This document shows positions 35,995-48,660 of a stretch of 64,000 nt of DNA, one piece after another. Both the position numbers and the translations under genes were made by a program. This stretch comes from Coprinellus micaceus (lineage: Eukaryota; Basidiomycota; Agaricomycetes; Agaricales; Psathyrellaceae). Position 1 is the first letter of the stretch; the number at the start of each line of letters is the position of its first letter. The notes beneath the pieces were generated by a model that saw only the letters and a list, made by a program, of their open reading frames with translations, was not told the DNA's origin and searched no databases. The DNA is taken from positions 2,108,001-2,172,000 of the forward strand of contig OX596343.1 of NCBI GenBank assembly GCA_951394405.1, in the 5' to 3' direction.

Positions 35995-38860
35995 CTCATT
36001 GAGCGTTGGTCGACAACAAGCCCTACTACTCCCCACATACTCTCCTCAGTAGTAATCACTCCTCCCCCAACCCATCTCGCCTTCCGAGCCCATCTTTCTT
36101 CCTTTATTTATCACCCACTACTCCCCGCTCACTGGCGGTACGCGTCCGTTCCCGTCCTGCGTCTAGTGGTGGTGGTGAGACAGCTGGTAGGAAGGTCGTT
36201 CTGGGAGGCCCCAATCCTTCCTCTCCGAGTCCAATCCAATCAAGGATCGAGGCATGAATTGTAAAGGGGAGGTACCGAGGCGTCAAGGGGTGGGAAGTGC
36301 TGAGAAATGGAGAAGGTCGCGAGTCGAGGTCTCGTTGTCGATATTGAGGATTGAATGGGGGTCAAAGTGGTACAGTGCCTCCGCCGCCGTGGACTCCGGA
36401 GCTGGCGTCTTCGCTTGGACGATGTTCCCGCTAGCCTAGGTTCGCACTTCTCAAGGCCTTTAAGTGGTGTCACAGACCCGAAGTCAGAGGCACCGGGGAT
36501 TGTGGATGATGCGATATGGCGACGGGCAGGCACTCTACTGGCTCGGTATGGGCGCACTCAGGACGTCGTATGGGTCCGAGGGTACCCACCACCAGATTGT
36601 CATGGACTAGGCCTCGCTGTTCCGGTCGCCATCGTCACCTTCAGCACATATTCTCGAACCGTGCGGGTTTCAAGACCTGCTCTTTTCTATACCCTGTTGT
36701 CCACCTCCATGAACATAACCTTCACGACCACCCTGCATCCCGGTCCTGCCACTTTCACGGCTCACCCATCGATCACTGCCTTCCCCTTCGCAATCGAGTG
36801 GAAGGCTTCCGAGGTCCAGCCATATCCGTGAGGCAAAGGTATCGGGGAGATAATTAGACTGGAGCGAGGTGGCGTTGGGAAGGCGAGCGAGTGGGTATGC
36901 GAGGGAGGCGGGGTAGGACGGACGAGTATTCGTGTTTTGGAGAGTACGAAACCGTGATTGATATTGGGGGGAGGGATCCAGCGGGAGGGAGGAGGCACGT
37001 CGGGGTGAGGACGTGGTGACCTGGGAGGCAAGACGAAACGAAAGGTGAGTACGTCGTGGTTGGTCGCTCAAGATGACTTGTCCTTTCTTACCTCTTGATT
37101 TCTCTCGTAGGTCGCAGCCTCGGCGATCCAGCACCCAAATCGTTCTCAACATCCGCCCGCAACCTGTGCATCCTCCCATCTCCGTATCGGACGCGACCTT
37201 GGCGGGTACAACGTTCTCCTTCGCGCCCTCTCCCACTTCCACTTTCTCCCATCCCAATCCTCCATTCAACAGCTCCCTACGACCGATCCCCGAGTTCTGG
37301 CGCTGGGGATCGATGGGAACGAGGTCATCGAACGCGAGGTGGGCCGCCGATGTCTGTGCGTTGGTGTCGACGCGTTAACAGGTTCGTGTTTGGAAAGGGG
37401 GCGTCGGTGTCGAGCTCGCGGGAGGGAGGGAGCCTGCCCCGATGCGTGCCTTCGAGCCTGAGCGGAGGGGTATCGAGGTGGCGAGGTTTGAAGGGAAGCC
37501 GCCGAATCTGGAAAGCGGACGCGTTCCCATACGTCGCGTTTGACGGAGAGGCCGTTGGCGTCCGGGCATGGAGGACGGGAGGAGGTCAATCTGGGCAGTG
37601 TTCACGTCCCGCTCTGTGCAGACGGCGTGCTCTTGCCCCCGTTAGCCCAGGTTCAAGGCCTCGTGGCGTTGTAGTGTCGCGGGGCAGGTCTCAAGGGCAC
37701 CGAGCATTGTGCACGATTGCGCGGGATGGTGGTTGGAGGAGGACGAGACGGAGTGAAGGCCCAGGATGCACCGTTGGAAAGAAAGAGAGGGAGTGCGGCT
37801 GGAGAGAGAAGAGGAACCGGGAGCGAAGAGGATGTTAACGTTGCTTTCGGGGTTCAGCACACAAATCGGGGGGCGAAGGCGGAGGATAGATTTAGGGCGA
37901 GGTGGTGTTGGGGAAGGCGAGCGAGGAATCCGGGGTACGGCGGATGAATATTCGCATTTTTGGGGGAGCACGGAGTCGCTGTCGGAGGGGATGTAGGAGC
38001 CACGCCGAGGTGATTGGTGTAGGACGAATTGCTAGGTGTATGCCAAAGCCCTGGTTGCCGTTATGGGTCGTCGAGCGTGGTGGTGAGCTGCACGGCAGAT
38101 GAGAGTGAGAGGGGTCTGCATGGAAGGTCAGTTTTTATGGCGTTTGCCCAACAGAGGAATAAGGTCCTGACCTTCTTCGCCGTCTCTGGACTTCAGGTGT
38201 GACCTCTGGTGGGCATCTCGATCGCATCCGTCCTTCCACCAGGCCGCCTTACACCCCAACCTGACTCTGCGCCATCGAACACGAGAAGGGGGGGAAGGGA
38301 AAGCGGGGTGCCGGCGGCTAGTGCCAGTGGATCTGGGCTGAGTTCGTGAGGTGGATTTGCATAACGGCTCATTTGATCGTGTTGTCGCATGAACAGACGT
38401 GTCATGGTCTGGATGCGCGGGAGACAAGTGTCGATGAAGGGGCGAGGGCGTATCTTAGGGACCATTGCCCAGACCAGGGACGACGAGCTGAGCTGACGAG
38501 TACGAGATCTATTCCTGCAGCCGGAAGGCGTTGTCGAGCGAGGAAAACGACGGGAGAGAAGGTTGAGATGCATAGTCCGGGCAGGGATCTTTGGACGCCT
38601 GCGGCCATTTCGAGCAACGACGGGCAGGTGTTGTGGGCTGAGCTCGACGTCGGGAACAGTGATCGCCTGGATCGGGGTTAGGGGCTTCCTTCCCAGGCCA
38701 AACGGCATCCGGCAGGCATGTCACCTCCTAATTCGAACCACCATCTGACCACCGAGGTCGCTCGTCTCCGGCTTCGTCTCCGGTATGCATGCTCACCACC
38801 CTCGTCGCTCTCTATCTAAACGAAGCGACATAGCCTGCATAGAAACGAATATGGTATCCC
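35995..38860 (+). repeat. Diverged third copy of the upstream part of the segmental duplication
   Basis: Shares with 5820-9100 and 42770-45620 a series of collinear anchors: the GGATCGAGG block near 36243, the GTGGACTCCGGAGCTG block near 36389, and the CTGCATG..AGGTCAGTTTTT block near 38118. On the minus strand, a frame ending with an LTPIQAITV-like start (38193-38708) parallels minus frames at 8333-8698 and 44912-45208. It lacks the ULD gene. No protein of known family is recognised. Confidence 0.5.
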
Positions 38861-39650
38861 AAGAACTCCAGTGGAACCTACCCGTTTGGAGGTTCTACCG
38901 ATAATGCACCCACTCCAAACCCTTCAGCCTCGACAGCAGATACCGCCAGGGCACTCCAGCGAACGCGTACGCACGTAGCCATCGCGCCCATCCATCCCCC
39001 AGCCTCAGCCTTCCGCCCTCCAACGTTCCCAACTCATCTTCAACGTCTACCCCCTTCCACCTCCCCAGTGGCCAATCTTCTCCACCCACCCACCCTTCAA
39101 CCTTCTTCATTCACCCCAGAAGCTTAGACCGTTACAAGAAACGTGGCTCGACCATCAACATGACCTCTCCTTTCCCAACCCCCAGTGCCCAACCCAGAAC
39201 CTGAAGAAGGGTATCAGCAGGCGGGTGTGGGGAGGGGCGCTCAGGACGACGTTTGGCCGTAAGATCGCGATTGCGGCTGGGGTGGGCGAGGGAGGGTGGA
39301 TTCGAGGCGAGCCGTGGGGGTGTTATGCCCTTGTGAACAAGGGAGGAACGTGCGAGCAGACGCACAGCGCGAGGTTGGGGAAATGGATGGGATAGGGGCA
39401 CGGCAGGGACAGGGTCGTTGGTGTGTCGTTGGACCTCGATACGGCGACGCAAGGCTCCCTCGCGACCAGCGATTGAGGTGCCTACGACGCCCGAGGTGAG
39501 CACGCCTTGCTTCCTCGATTCCCGAACGTGGATATGAACTCACCTTCCCGCGCAGACGTGCCCGGTCCTCCTCTCCCGGGGCCCTCTCCTCGCCTCTCCA
39601 CTCTACCTGTGGTGAACGTCCCGTTCATCGCCAGGGTTGATGAAATGTAA
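38861..39650. other. GC-rich spacer
   Basis: Contains a run of proline-encoding CCA/CCC-rich sequence at about 38990-39100 but no recognisable gene. Confidence 0.3.
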
Positions 39651-39659
39651 AGTATACTA

Positions 39660-42350
39660 TAGACTTACTCACCTAATAAACAGGTTTCGATGTGATTCAT
39701 TTGAGTTGAGTTGAGGTTTGCTCGCGGTTCTTGAGGCCCTGAGAGTTCGTATGAGTGGGCCTTGGGTCTCTGGAGTGACGGCGCGATGAAGCATCCGTGT
39801 TGGGTAAGGATCGGGAGAGCGTACGAGGAGAGCGGGAGAGCACCTACCTCGAACCACCGCGGGCGTCCAGAACGGTACTTGAATAGGGAAAGGCTACGAC
39901 GAGAAAGCGAAGGCGAGTACGCGGTTGATTACATGAGGAGAACGTGAATTAACCTCCCGCCTTTCTTAGCTCAACGGAACGAAAGATAATCGAAATAACC
40001 GTGTTCCTAGGTGGGACGCGACCAGGTAAGCTTTTATTCCCTTGTGATATCAACAGGGATTGATTAGGATTACCGTAGACTCGTCTACTCGATAGCTTTG
40101 AGTTGGCCGAGTACGACGAAGAAAGAATGTTATGCGTTGGCAAGGAGCTCGAAGAACTAGGGCGGACGAGGTGAGTGCATATTTATGTGACTCGTTGAGC
40201 AGAAAGGGAGTCCTTACCCCATTTCCAGACGCAACCAAAGGCGGATGCGCTCGGCCTAGCGAATGCGAACCCCGTGGAGGCATGGCGTCGCCCACGAGGT
40301 CGTGTGGGGAGCTAGGAGCGAGGGAATGGTGGGTAACGAATACGAGATTGAATTAGAACGAAAGACTTAGCTTACACGCCTCGTCCCTCCAACGTGTCTT
40401 TTGGCCGCCCAGAGTCCGACACAAGTTCCAGTCCAAACATCGACCTTGATCCCATCCCCGGAAGCCACGCCCAGTCGGGGACGTGTTCGAGGGGTCAGGA
40501 CGACGGAGGGTATCACTGATGAAAGAGTGGTTAGTATCCGAGTTCAGTCTATTAGTAGAGCTGGAGACGTGCTTATTGTTTCGAAGGCTCGGATCAAACC
40601 CCGAGACGCTCGTCGAACCGTCCATAGAGTCAGCCGGGTTCGTAGGTGTCTAGGGAGCAAGGGTAAGTACATCTTGAGGATATTTTACCAGCAACAGACT
40701 GACCTCGATGCCAGTAACTCGGCGTTTCCGTTCGTCGAAGTCTTCACAAGGGGGACTCGAAGACAGCATCATGTCTCGTTGAGGGGGGCGTAAGTTGAGA
40801 TTTCCTACTACTACTCGTGAACCGATACTAACCAATCCCAGTCTTCGTCGTGGGCGCTTTGAGGCGCGCTCTAGGTCCTGCGCCGGGGGTCAGGGCGTCG
40901 AAGATGTCGAAAACGAATTCGACGAATGCTTGGGAGGGTGAGCATTATGTTAGTAATATCTCTTTAACCCCTTAGACGTAATCTCGGTTCACTAACCGAC
41001 CTCGACATTAGATAACAGGCTTCCGGCGTGTGGGGCATGCTCGGGGAGGCGTTCAGCGCTCCGAGCGCCGTGTGAGATCCACGAGCGGGTTCGTACGCTA
41101 TCCAACCATCCAACCCCCCACAGACTAACCCGTCTCTGTTCTAGTCCTTCAACTTCTCAACATAACTTTGGGGACCTCCACCGTTCGAACGGTGCCGCCT
41201 ACCGTCTTCCTCCCCGTAACGCGTTTCGCTGACTCGGTACATGTCTGCAACGACGGCTAAGATATCTATGAAAGGCGTGGATGCCACCTCAAGTCTACTC
41301 CTTATCGTCACTTTTGAGGCTCGCACGGTTACTCTGACTCCCTTCGCCGTTGTCGTAATCGTACAGCACTTCGCTGCCCAATTGTGCACCACTCTGTGGC
41401 CGACGATTCCTAGGATACCTAACGATGTAGGCGCCGAGGGTCGGCGTAGGCTCGACGGGTATTGAGAGGTAAAGGTTAGTGACAAACCTAACGTCGGAGT
41501 GTAGAGACTTGACTGACCTCGCGATGTCTGCTTCTAGGCCTGTCTTCCGGTGGTAACTCTGTAGACGAAAGGTCACGGTCGGTCACTGATCCCTCTATAA
41601 GGTCGAATATACCGTGACTGGCCTACGGTTGCGTTGGACTCTCCAGAACCTGTATAGCCCACTGCAATCCATTCCGAGAGTGCTTCACAATGCTCACACC
41701 CGCGCTATTCTCGGGCGACGTCTCTTGTCGCTCGGTGGGAAGGTCGGCAAGGTTCTGGGGCCCCCAACGAAGCCTTCTGTGAATACCCTGCCACTACAGG
41801 ACGAAACTCGGTGCTCCTTTCTAACCGACGCAGGTAGCGACCCTGAGGCTGTACAATCTGAGCCTTAGCGAACTCCTCGGGAGTCTGAAGCGGGTAGAAA
41901 TACTCAGTAGGTGTTCGGGTTATCCATACGATTCTCTACTTAGGAATTTGTCGATAGGAACTGCGGGTAGCGCTGGTGAGGGTCAGCATACTGACCTAGG
42001 TGAATGCTTGGGGCGGTCTACGGCAGTCCGGTGACTGGGGTAAGCATATCCCTTGCCTCGTACGCGAGCATCCGACTTACCTTCCGATTTGCAGCTTGGA
42101 GCATTGGAGGGGCGTTGAACGCCCGAGCGAGGCGAATGCCTAGTCTAGGCCTACGAACGAGTGAGTGCGCTATCAAGTCATCTAAATTCATTGTGGAGCT
42201 GACTGCCTCATCTTCCCCCTAGCCTTAGTCGTCTTCCTCGGGGTCCGCACCATTTCTGCGACCCTCCTCACCGCCGCCGTGCTCGTAACCCGCTCCACAG
42301 ACCAGTTTCATCTCCCCACGACGACTGGGAGCCCAGGGTCGGCGGCGTAG
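39660..42350 (+). other. Locus with many intron-like signals but no recognisable protein
   Basis: The plus strand shows a series of well-formed introns, for example donors GTAAGC at 40026, GTGAGT at 40171, GTAAGT at 40662 and 40791, GTGAGC at 40938 and GTGAGT at 42160. Acceptors are preceded by CTAAC or CTGAC branch sites (such as ACTAACCAATCCCAG ending at 40841). One exon (about 40079-40170) is clearly protein-like: LLDSFELAEYDEERMLCVGK. The last open exon ends in TAG at about 42350 with a hydrophobic stretch (ALVVFLGVRTISATLLTAAV). I could not assemble an open frame through all of it, so it is a decayed gene, a non-coding transcript, or a gene with splice sites I misjudged. Confidence 0.4.
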
Positions 42351-45300
42351 GGTCCAGTGCTAGGGGATGGACCGGCAAGCCCCGAACCTAGTGTTGCGCT
42401 TTAGAGATTGTCCTGACCTTCTGTTTTGGAATCGTGTGCAGGTGCGGGGATGGGAGGCGGGTCTCGCTGGGTGGCCCCGTGTTGCGAATTGCCCGTGTTG
42501 CGAATTGCGAGGAGTGGAGAGCCCACAGGGTGGGATGGGTTGGAAGAGGTGGGGATCATACACATATACATCAGTTGGATCTATTACTGCGGCAGGTTTG
42601 TATTCGCCGATGTTCATAGGTGGTCCAGGATCCAGCAGATTAGCGTAGGGAGAGCAGTTCTCGAAGGCAGATGTAAATGAATGCTATACAAATGCGAAAC
42701 ACCGCTCCTTGCCATACTACTTAGGGCCCACTGACGATGGTGGCTCGTGGTGTTGCTGGGGTGATTAAAATTCCATTCATTATCGTATAGAATAAAATCC
42801 ATAGCAATTGCTTTCGGACGGGTCATCGTAATCGTGACGAGCTCGTAGCCATTCACATGGTGATATTCCAGCCATCGCCTGTGATTCTACAACACCGCTC
42901 ACGGCCCCACGACGTCCGTGCATGGAAAAGGATGAAGGGAGGGAACCCCTCGAACTCCCCTCAATACGAGGGCTACGTCCTCACGCCAACCATCGAAGGG
43001 CCGTGGCAGGCCTGGGGTCCAGCTCGAGACCTACACTCCTCAGTCTACTGGAGCCCTCCCCTCTCATCGGAACGTCCACCCCGTTGGCTTTGGCTGGCTC
43101 CGTCGTCGTGTTGACTCCGGATCGAAGCCGGGACGCGCCTAAAAGATGTTGTCGGTACATTCCCCAATCTAACAAAACCCAGTACCGCTTAAATTGCGAC
43201 TTACCTAGAAACATATGCAGAAACCCTTCTCCCACTCCCAACAAAGTCTCTACTTCTCTCCTTCCGTTCTCCGCTAACACTCTTCCCAGCCTCTCCTTCG
43301 CCACCCAGCTCCCTCTCCGCCCGCTCACTGCTCCCCGCTCAACTCCATGGAGTCGTCCTACACGTCCACTGCACCTCCAATTCAGCGTTTCCCTTGTTTC
43401 CTCCCTACGCACTATGCATCCGTTCCCCATCCCCCACACCCTACCGCGAGAGCAGGAGCGGAGCCATCCTCCGTGCTTCCACATGGCTCCGTCTCGAGGG
43501 AAGCCCTGGTAGGCGTCGGCGTCCCCTTGCCGAATCGAGTCGAATACCATACAATCCAACCCAGTCGGAGATCGTTCAGTGGGGGTGTCTTGAATGAGCT
43601 AAAATGTTGAGTGGGAGGTGCTGAGGGATTTAATTCAAGGATCGAGGAGCGCTGATAAGTGGGAGAAGATGTGAGTTGAGGAACCAATGGCGATGGCGAT
43701 TCTCCGTTGGCGCTTCGTGTGGAGGTCAAAGGTCAAGTATCAGAGGTACGGCTGTGCCGACACCACCGTAGTCGCGGACTCTGGAGTCGCCGTGTTTGGT
43801 TGGGGGGTGGTGTCCCCGTTCGGCTCTCAATAGCCGGTGAGCATGTGCTGAGGGCCTAGTATCGGAGGCTACCATCGAGGTCGTCGAGCGCTGTGGAGAA
43901 CAACGACGGGCGGTCGTCCTACCAGGTCGTGGTGCGCACACACGGGAGGGTTGCCGTGTCAAGCCCGAGGGTACGTTCTTGATTACCACCTGGCCATTGT
44001 CACCCAGGCTTCGCTACGTAGGTCTTCGTCGTACAGGTGCTCGTACATCCGCTCAAGATCTCGACCTCGCATTCTTCAAGATCGCCGAGCACACCCTGGT
44101 CCTCGCAGACGTCCGGCTCCCAAAACGTAGTCTTCACGTACACCCCAGGTGTAGATCCTCCCATACCAAGGCCCACACCTCGTTATCACTCTTTTGCTCC
44201 TCGCGTTGGAGGGAGAGCCCACGTACTCCGGCTCACCTCGATAAGCTCGCCCTCTAGGCGGGAGGGACGGCAAGGTGGTGTTATTCGAGTTGGCGGCGGG
44301 GAGAACGACGAGGAATGAGGGAGTGACAGAGCGAGCGGTGTTAGTATTCGCGTTCGGGTAAAGAGGGTGCGAGGTCGCTGCTGAGTGGGGGAGAGGGTTC
44401 CAACGGGAGGAAGCAGTGTTCGAGTAAGGGGAGGGCTGTGGGGGCCAACGCCTATTGCTTGCACCCTGGCGCTCGTGCAGGTGGAAAGTCTGCATGAGAG
44501 GTCAGTTTTCGTCATGTTCGTACATCGATAGAATGCAGTCCTCACCTTTTCAGCATTTCTGAACTCCAAATCCACCCCACCGCTGTCGATCCTTGCACCA
44601 TGACCGCCGTTCGCGTGGATCCCAATTTGACAACAAAGACTCCTTCGATTTCGACCTCAAGACCATATACGATTTATGAAGAGGCCCCTGGTCGTCAAGT
44701 GCGTGGTGTGCACGAGAAGAGAGGGAGAGAACGGGGATGGCGGGGTGTGGATCTCGAAAGGCAATCCCGTGCGTTTGGGTGGGTCCGAAGACTCCCTCGC
44801 TCAACCGCGTTTTCGAGCGAGTCGACGCGTCCTGGTCTCGAGGCGTACGGCCATGCAGAAGGTGAGTGTCATTCTTGAGTTCGGGGCGTTTCTCGGAGAC
44901 GAAGGTTTATGCTAGGAGCAGGAACGAGGGGTTTGTCGAGCTTGATGAGCAGGGAGATGTAGTCCCGCGGCTATAAGGCGTCCTCGAGCAATGACAGAGA
45001 TGGGAGGGTCTTGATGGGGTAGAAGATCGAGGTACAGGATCCACGCAGGGGTTTCTGGATCTCTGCGCCGTTGTGGGCGATGACGACAAGGTCGTTCAGG
45101 AGTGAGCTTGACACCGTCGGCAACAGTGATGGCGAGGATTGGGGTTGGGGTTTCTCTCCCCATCTGCTTCGGACCACCACCTCCCGCCCTGTTCTCTACC
45201 GTCATCACAGATATGCATATGCATGACCATCGTTCTCGTCGCGCCCTGTCTGAACCAAGAGAGATCGCCCGAATAGAAATGTATATGAATTGCAGGTCTC

Positions 45301-46466
45301 CGGCATCCCTAGCCCCAGCATTTCTTGATCACCTGCAAGGGCACCTCCCTTATCCATGGCTCAGCGTATTCTCTCTTCATACTTATTACCCACTTACTCG
45401 GAATTCATGTTTCGTTCAGCGGCGGGCTTAACGCCTTGCATCCGCGGGGCTTCGCCTTCATACGGACTCTCGACTTGATCTTTTCATGACCCGGCCCAGG
45501 TTCCGCAGCACGAAGCATCGGCTCTCGCGTCAAGTGAGTGCACGCCTCTGTCTTTCCGTTGCGAAAGTTTACTCAAATCCAACTGTAGTACATCTCTGCC
45601 CGCATTCGTCGGTTCACACTTAAGCGCCCGTGGCCGGTGACATGCTGTTTGAAGTCATCCCGATCTGGTTAGTGACGGTTGAAGGGAGGCATGCACGAGG
45701 AGGGCACGATGCGGAAGGCGGTGCCCAACGTTGGAATGAACGGGGGGCTTCATGTCCGCATTCGCCCTTTGCTTCCTTCCACCACCAGCCCGACCTCGTC
45801 ACCCTCTCGCACCTCCTCCCAAGTGACACTCGCTCTTCGTTGTCCATTCTCGGCAGTCCGTTCTCTGAAGGCACATGCTCTCGCTCTTCGACCGCTCCTC
45901 CCGCACGGCAAAGTACTTGTTCTGGGGATGCCCAGGTGCACCACCGCCTGTACCCTGGCACGAAAGCCAACGTCCACCAGAGGACGCAACTAGGGCGGGA
46001 GGGTCTGATTCGTCTCCTCCTATCGGCGCCGGCGCGGACGCCATTATCGAACCGTCAGCCATTGCCGAACGACTCCCTCCCGCCGAACATCAGCTTCACG
46101 TAGGCCGCGAGGGAGACCCCGCACCACAAGAACAACTTGCGGACCTTCGACTTGATTCCGCCGCAACCCCCATTTCCGCAAGGGTGAGTGAAATGTCGGG
46201 GGAACACTCTCATCGGGTTCCATCATTCTCCCCATCAGTCATCGGCGACCCTCCATCTGTACCCCTTCAAGTGGACAACCATCAAGCCTGTTTCCGAGAG
46301 GGCATTGCTGAACAGCATACCGGGGTCGATCTGCTTGGCTCACAAGCACATCCAAATACCACTACCTCATGTACGGCGTGCATAGTCACGTATACTGAAT
46401 GTCTTACTCAAGGGTGTTTTACTCCCCCTCTTTTCCCTAGCCCCCTGCCAGTTCATGTCCTCATCA

Positions 46467-48381
46467 ATGGCGGCAAGTGTAGCAGGACCTTCTCAAGTGG
46501 TCCAGCACTTCCCCAATGCCTCACATTTCACTATTGGGGAGTTCCATAGCACTGTTGTTGGCGGGATTGACAGTATGTTCTAGTATTGATATTCCGGTGT
46601 CAACAAGTCCATTGAGACTACCAATTTAGATCAGACAGCACAACTGCTTGTTCAATTACTTCAAGCAGACATAGCCCGGCGTGGCCTTTCACAACCCATT
46701 GGATATAATGGGGAAAATGGGGTCACCATCACTGATGCCCTCGGGACAAAGATGGTCCTGCCACCCAGCATAATGCGCAAATTCTCGGTATGGCTAGCTG
46801 TTATCTGCCTAGTTTTACATGCTAACACAACTGAAGGATATTCATGACCTCATGGTGAAGCATTTCAGGGGAAGGCTGGGGGAGGAGCGTGTGTCTGAGC
46901 ACAGATATTGTATTGTTATGGAACATAACGCCACCCTTGTCCAGCCCAAAGACTGGAATTGTGTCTTGGACTCGCGTAAGGGACTGATCATGTGTATGAC
47001 AGTCAAGAGGGTATGGGTAGAGTCGGTGCAAAACACTTGCCCCCAATGTGGCAAGACTCGACTTGGGACCTACTATGAAAATGATGGTTGGATCAAGTGG
47101 TAAGTGTCCTACTATTTCGGTTAGGTCCATTTTCATCATGCTGCATGCACTGAGCATTATTTTTTATAGTCGAAGATGTACCAAGTCATTCCCATCCCCA
47201 AGCTGGAGGTCCCGTTGGATTTCCAGTCCTCCATCCCATGACAATGGGATTGGATATTTCCAACATGTGCAGAAAACCTTTGTCCATGTAAGCATTCTAT
47301 GCTCATGAATGCAGGCTGCTCACCACTCTCTAGCAAGTATGTCATCATGTCTCTTGACATGTGCAGGTGGAATCACTGATCTGACCCTTTCCTCACTCTC
47401 CAGGATGTATGTTTCCATGCCTCTTGACTGTCAGGTAGAACTGCTGATCTGGCCCTTTCCTCACTCTCCAGCTTGTATGTTGCCATGCCTCTTGATATGT
47501 CAAGTGGAACTGATCTGGCCCTTTTCTCACTCTCCAGATGGTATGTTGCCATGCCTCTTGGCATGTGAGGTTGAACTGCTGAACTGGGCCTTTCCTCACT
47601 CTCCAGGCTGTATGTTGTCATGTCTCTTAATGTGTCAGGTGAAACCACTGGTTTGACTGGTTTATCACCATTAGGATGTATGTGTTTTCATGCCTCTTGA
47701 CTGTCGGGTGAAATGGCTGATCTGGCCCTTTCCTCACTCTTCAGCCGGTATGTTGCCATGCCTCTTGACATGTCAGGTAGAATTGCTGATCTGGCCCTTT
47801 CTTCACTCTCCAGATTGTATGTTGCCATGCCCATTGTGTCCAGGTGCAATTGCTGATATGGCCCCTATCTTACTCTCCAGATTGTATGTTGTCATGCTTC
47901 TTGATTTGTACAGGTAAAACTGCTAATCTGGCCCTTTCCTCACCCTCCAGGCAGTATGTTCCCACACCTTCTGATTCTTGCAGCTGAATCCTCGCTTCAT
48001 TCCTTTTCAGAAAGTAAGCCATTGTCCCTCTCAACCCCCCATTAGGCCACACATATTAATTCTCCAATTGTCCACTTCCCTCTCTCCAGCAAGTAAGTCC
48101 CTCATTCCTCTAAACATCTATCCCCTCAATATCTCCTGTACTTATCCTCTCGTAGTGGGTATGTTGCAACACATATGTGACTACCATCTATTCACTAAAT
48201 TGTTCATGGGTCTTGTCACTCCCCCTGTATTCAGTGCAAAGCCAGGAAGCAAGAAGAGTCAAGATGTGTGTACCTTTCCCTCCATGCTGGCCCCCTTGCT
48301 AATTATTCTCACTCACAGTTGAAGAATTGCCATAGTGTGGCAACTTCGGCTTCAAGTACAAGACTGCAAGTGTATGAATAG
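46467..48381 (+). CDS. ULD (ubiquitin-like)/zinc-ribbon protein with 13 single-codon exons, copy B
   Basis: Exons are 46467-46572, 46630-46787, 46837-47099 and 47170-47287, then thirteen 3-nt exons at 47334, 47404, 47472, 47538, 47607, 47675, 47745, 47814, 47881, 47951, 48011, 48090 and 48156, then 48235-48381 ending in TAG. All phases join, giving 276 aa (280 if the in-frame ATG at 46455 is used). Exons 2, 3, 4 and the last are the same lengths as in copy A (158, 263, 118 and 147 nt). It has the same ULD fold and CPQC/CRRC cysteine pairs. The codon exons spell Q-D-L-M-A-D-P-I-I-A-K-Q-W; the last three (AAA, CAA, TGG) and the first codon of the final exon (TGC) are identical in both copies. 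Intactness of frame across about 18 exons argues that it is expressed. Confidence 0.72.
47288..48234 (+). repeat. Tandem intron/codon-exon array, copy B
   Basis: Codon exons from 47334 to 47951 are spaced 70, 68, 66, 69, 68, 70, 69, 67 and 70 bp, so unit length is less uniform than in copy A. Each spacing still leaves exactly 3 nt between an AG acceptor and a GTATGT donor. Most units keep a CTGAT branch-like word and the CCTTTCCTCACTCTCCAG acceptor tract; the unit ending at 47674 has changed sequence (ATCACCATTAG) but keeps the acceptor. The last three codon exons sit between unique introns, as in copy A. Confidence 0.85.
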
Positions 48382-48660
48382 ACAGTCCCAGTATGTTTCA
48401 TATACAGACTACCTTCATTTGCTTACCACCCAGTTCAGCAAGTATTCCTTGGAAGTTTGGTTGTTGGTGTGGATCTTGGGCAATGTAATCATGGGTTTTG
48501 TTGTGTCTGTTCTTTCTTTCTCCTTTCTCTTTAAATATGTTCCTTTTCTGTGATGGATGTGTTGTTCCCAGCCCTGCCTTCATGTGATCCAAATTTGTAT
48601 AACCTGTTTATGGCACAAATAATGGGAAATAAATCCCAAGTGGTACAACATGCCCATCAG

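Larger units (their letters stand above)
42770..48600 (+). repeat. Segmental duplication, copy B
   Basis: Collinear, same-strand counterpart of 5820-12010, about 36.9 kb away. It carries the same GC-rich upstream block, then the second ULD gene. Copy-specific differences include loss of two codon-exon units and a different right flank: copy B continues directly into a truncated LTR at 48661, whereas copy A has the 13183 TIR element further downstream. The two copies are clearly diverged, so the duplication is not recent. Confidence 0.75.
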
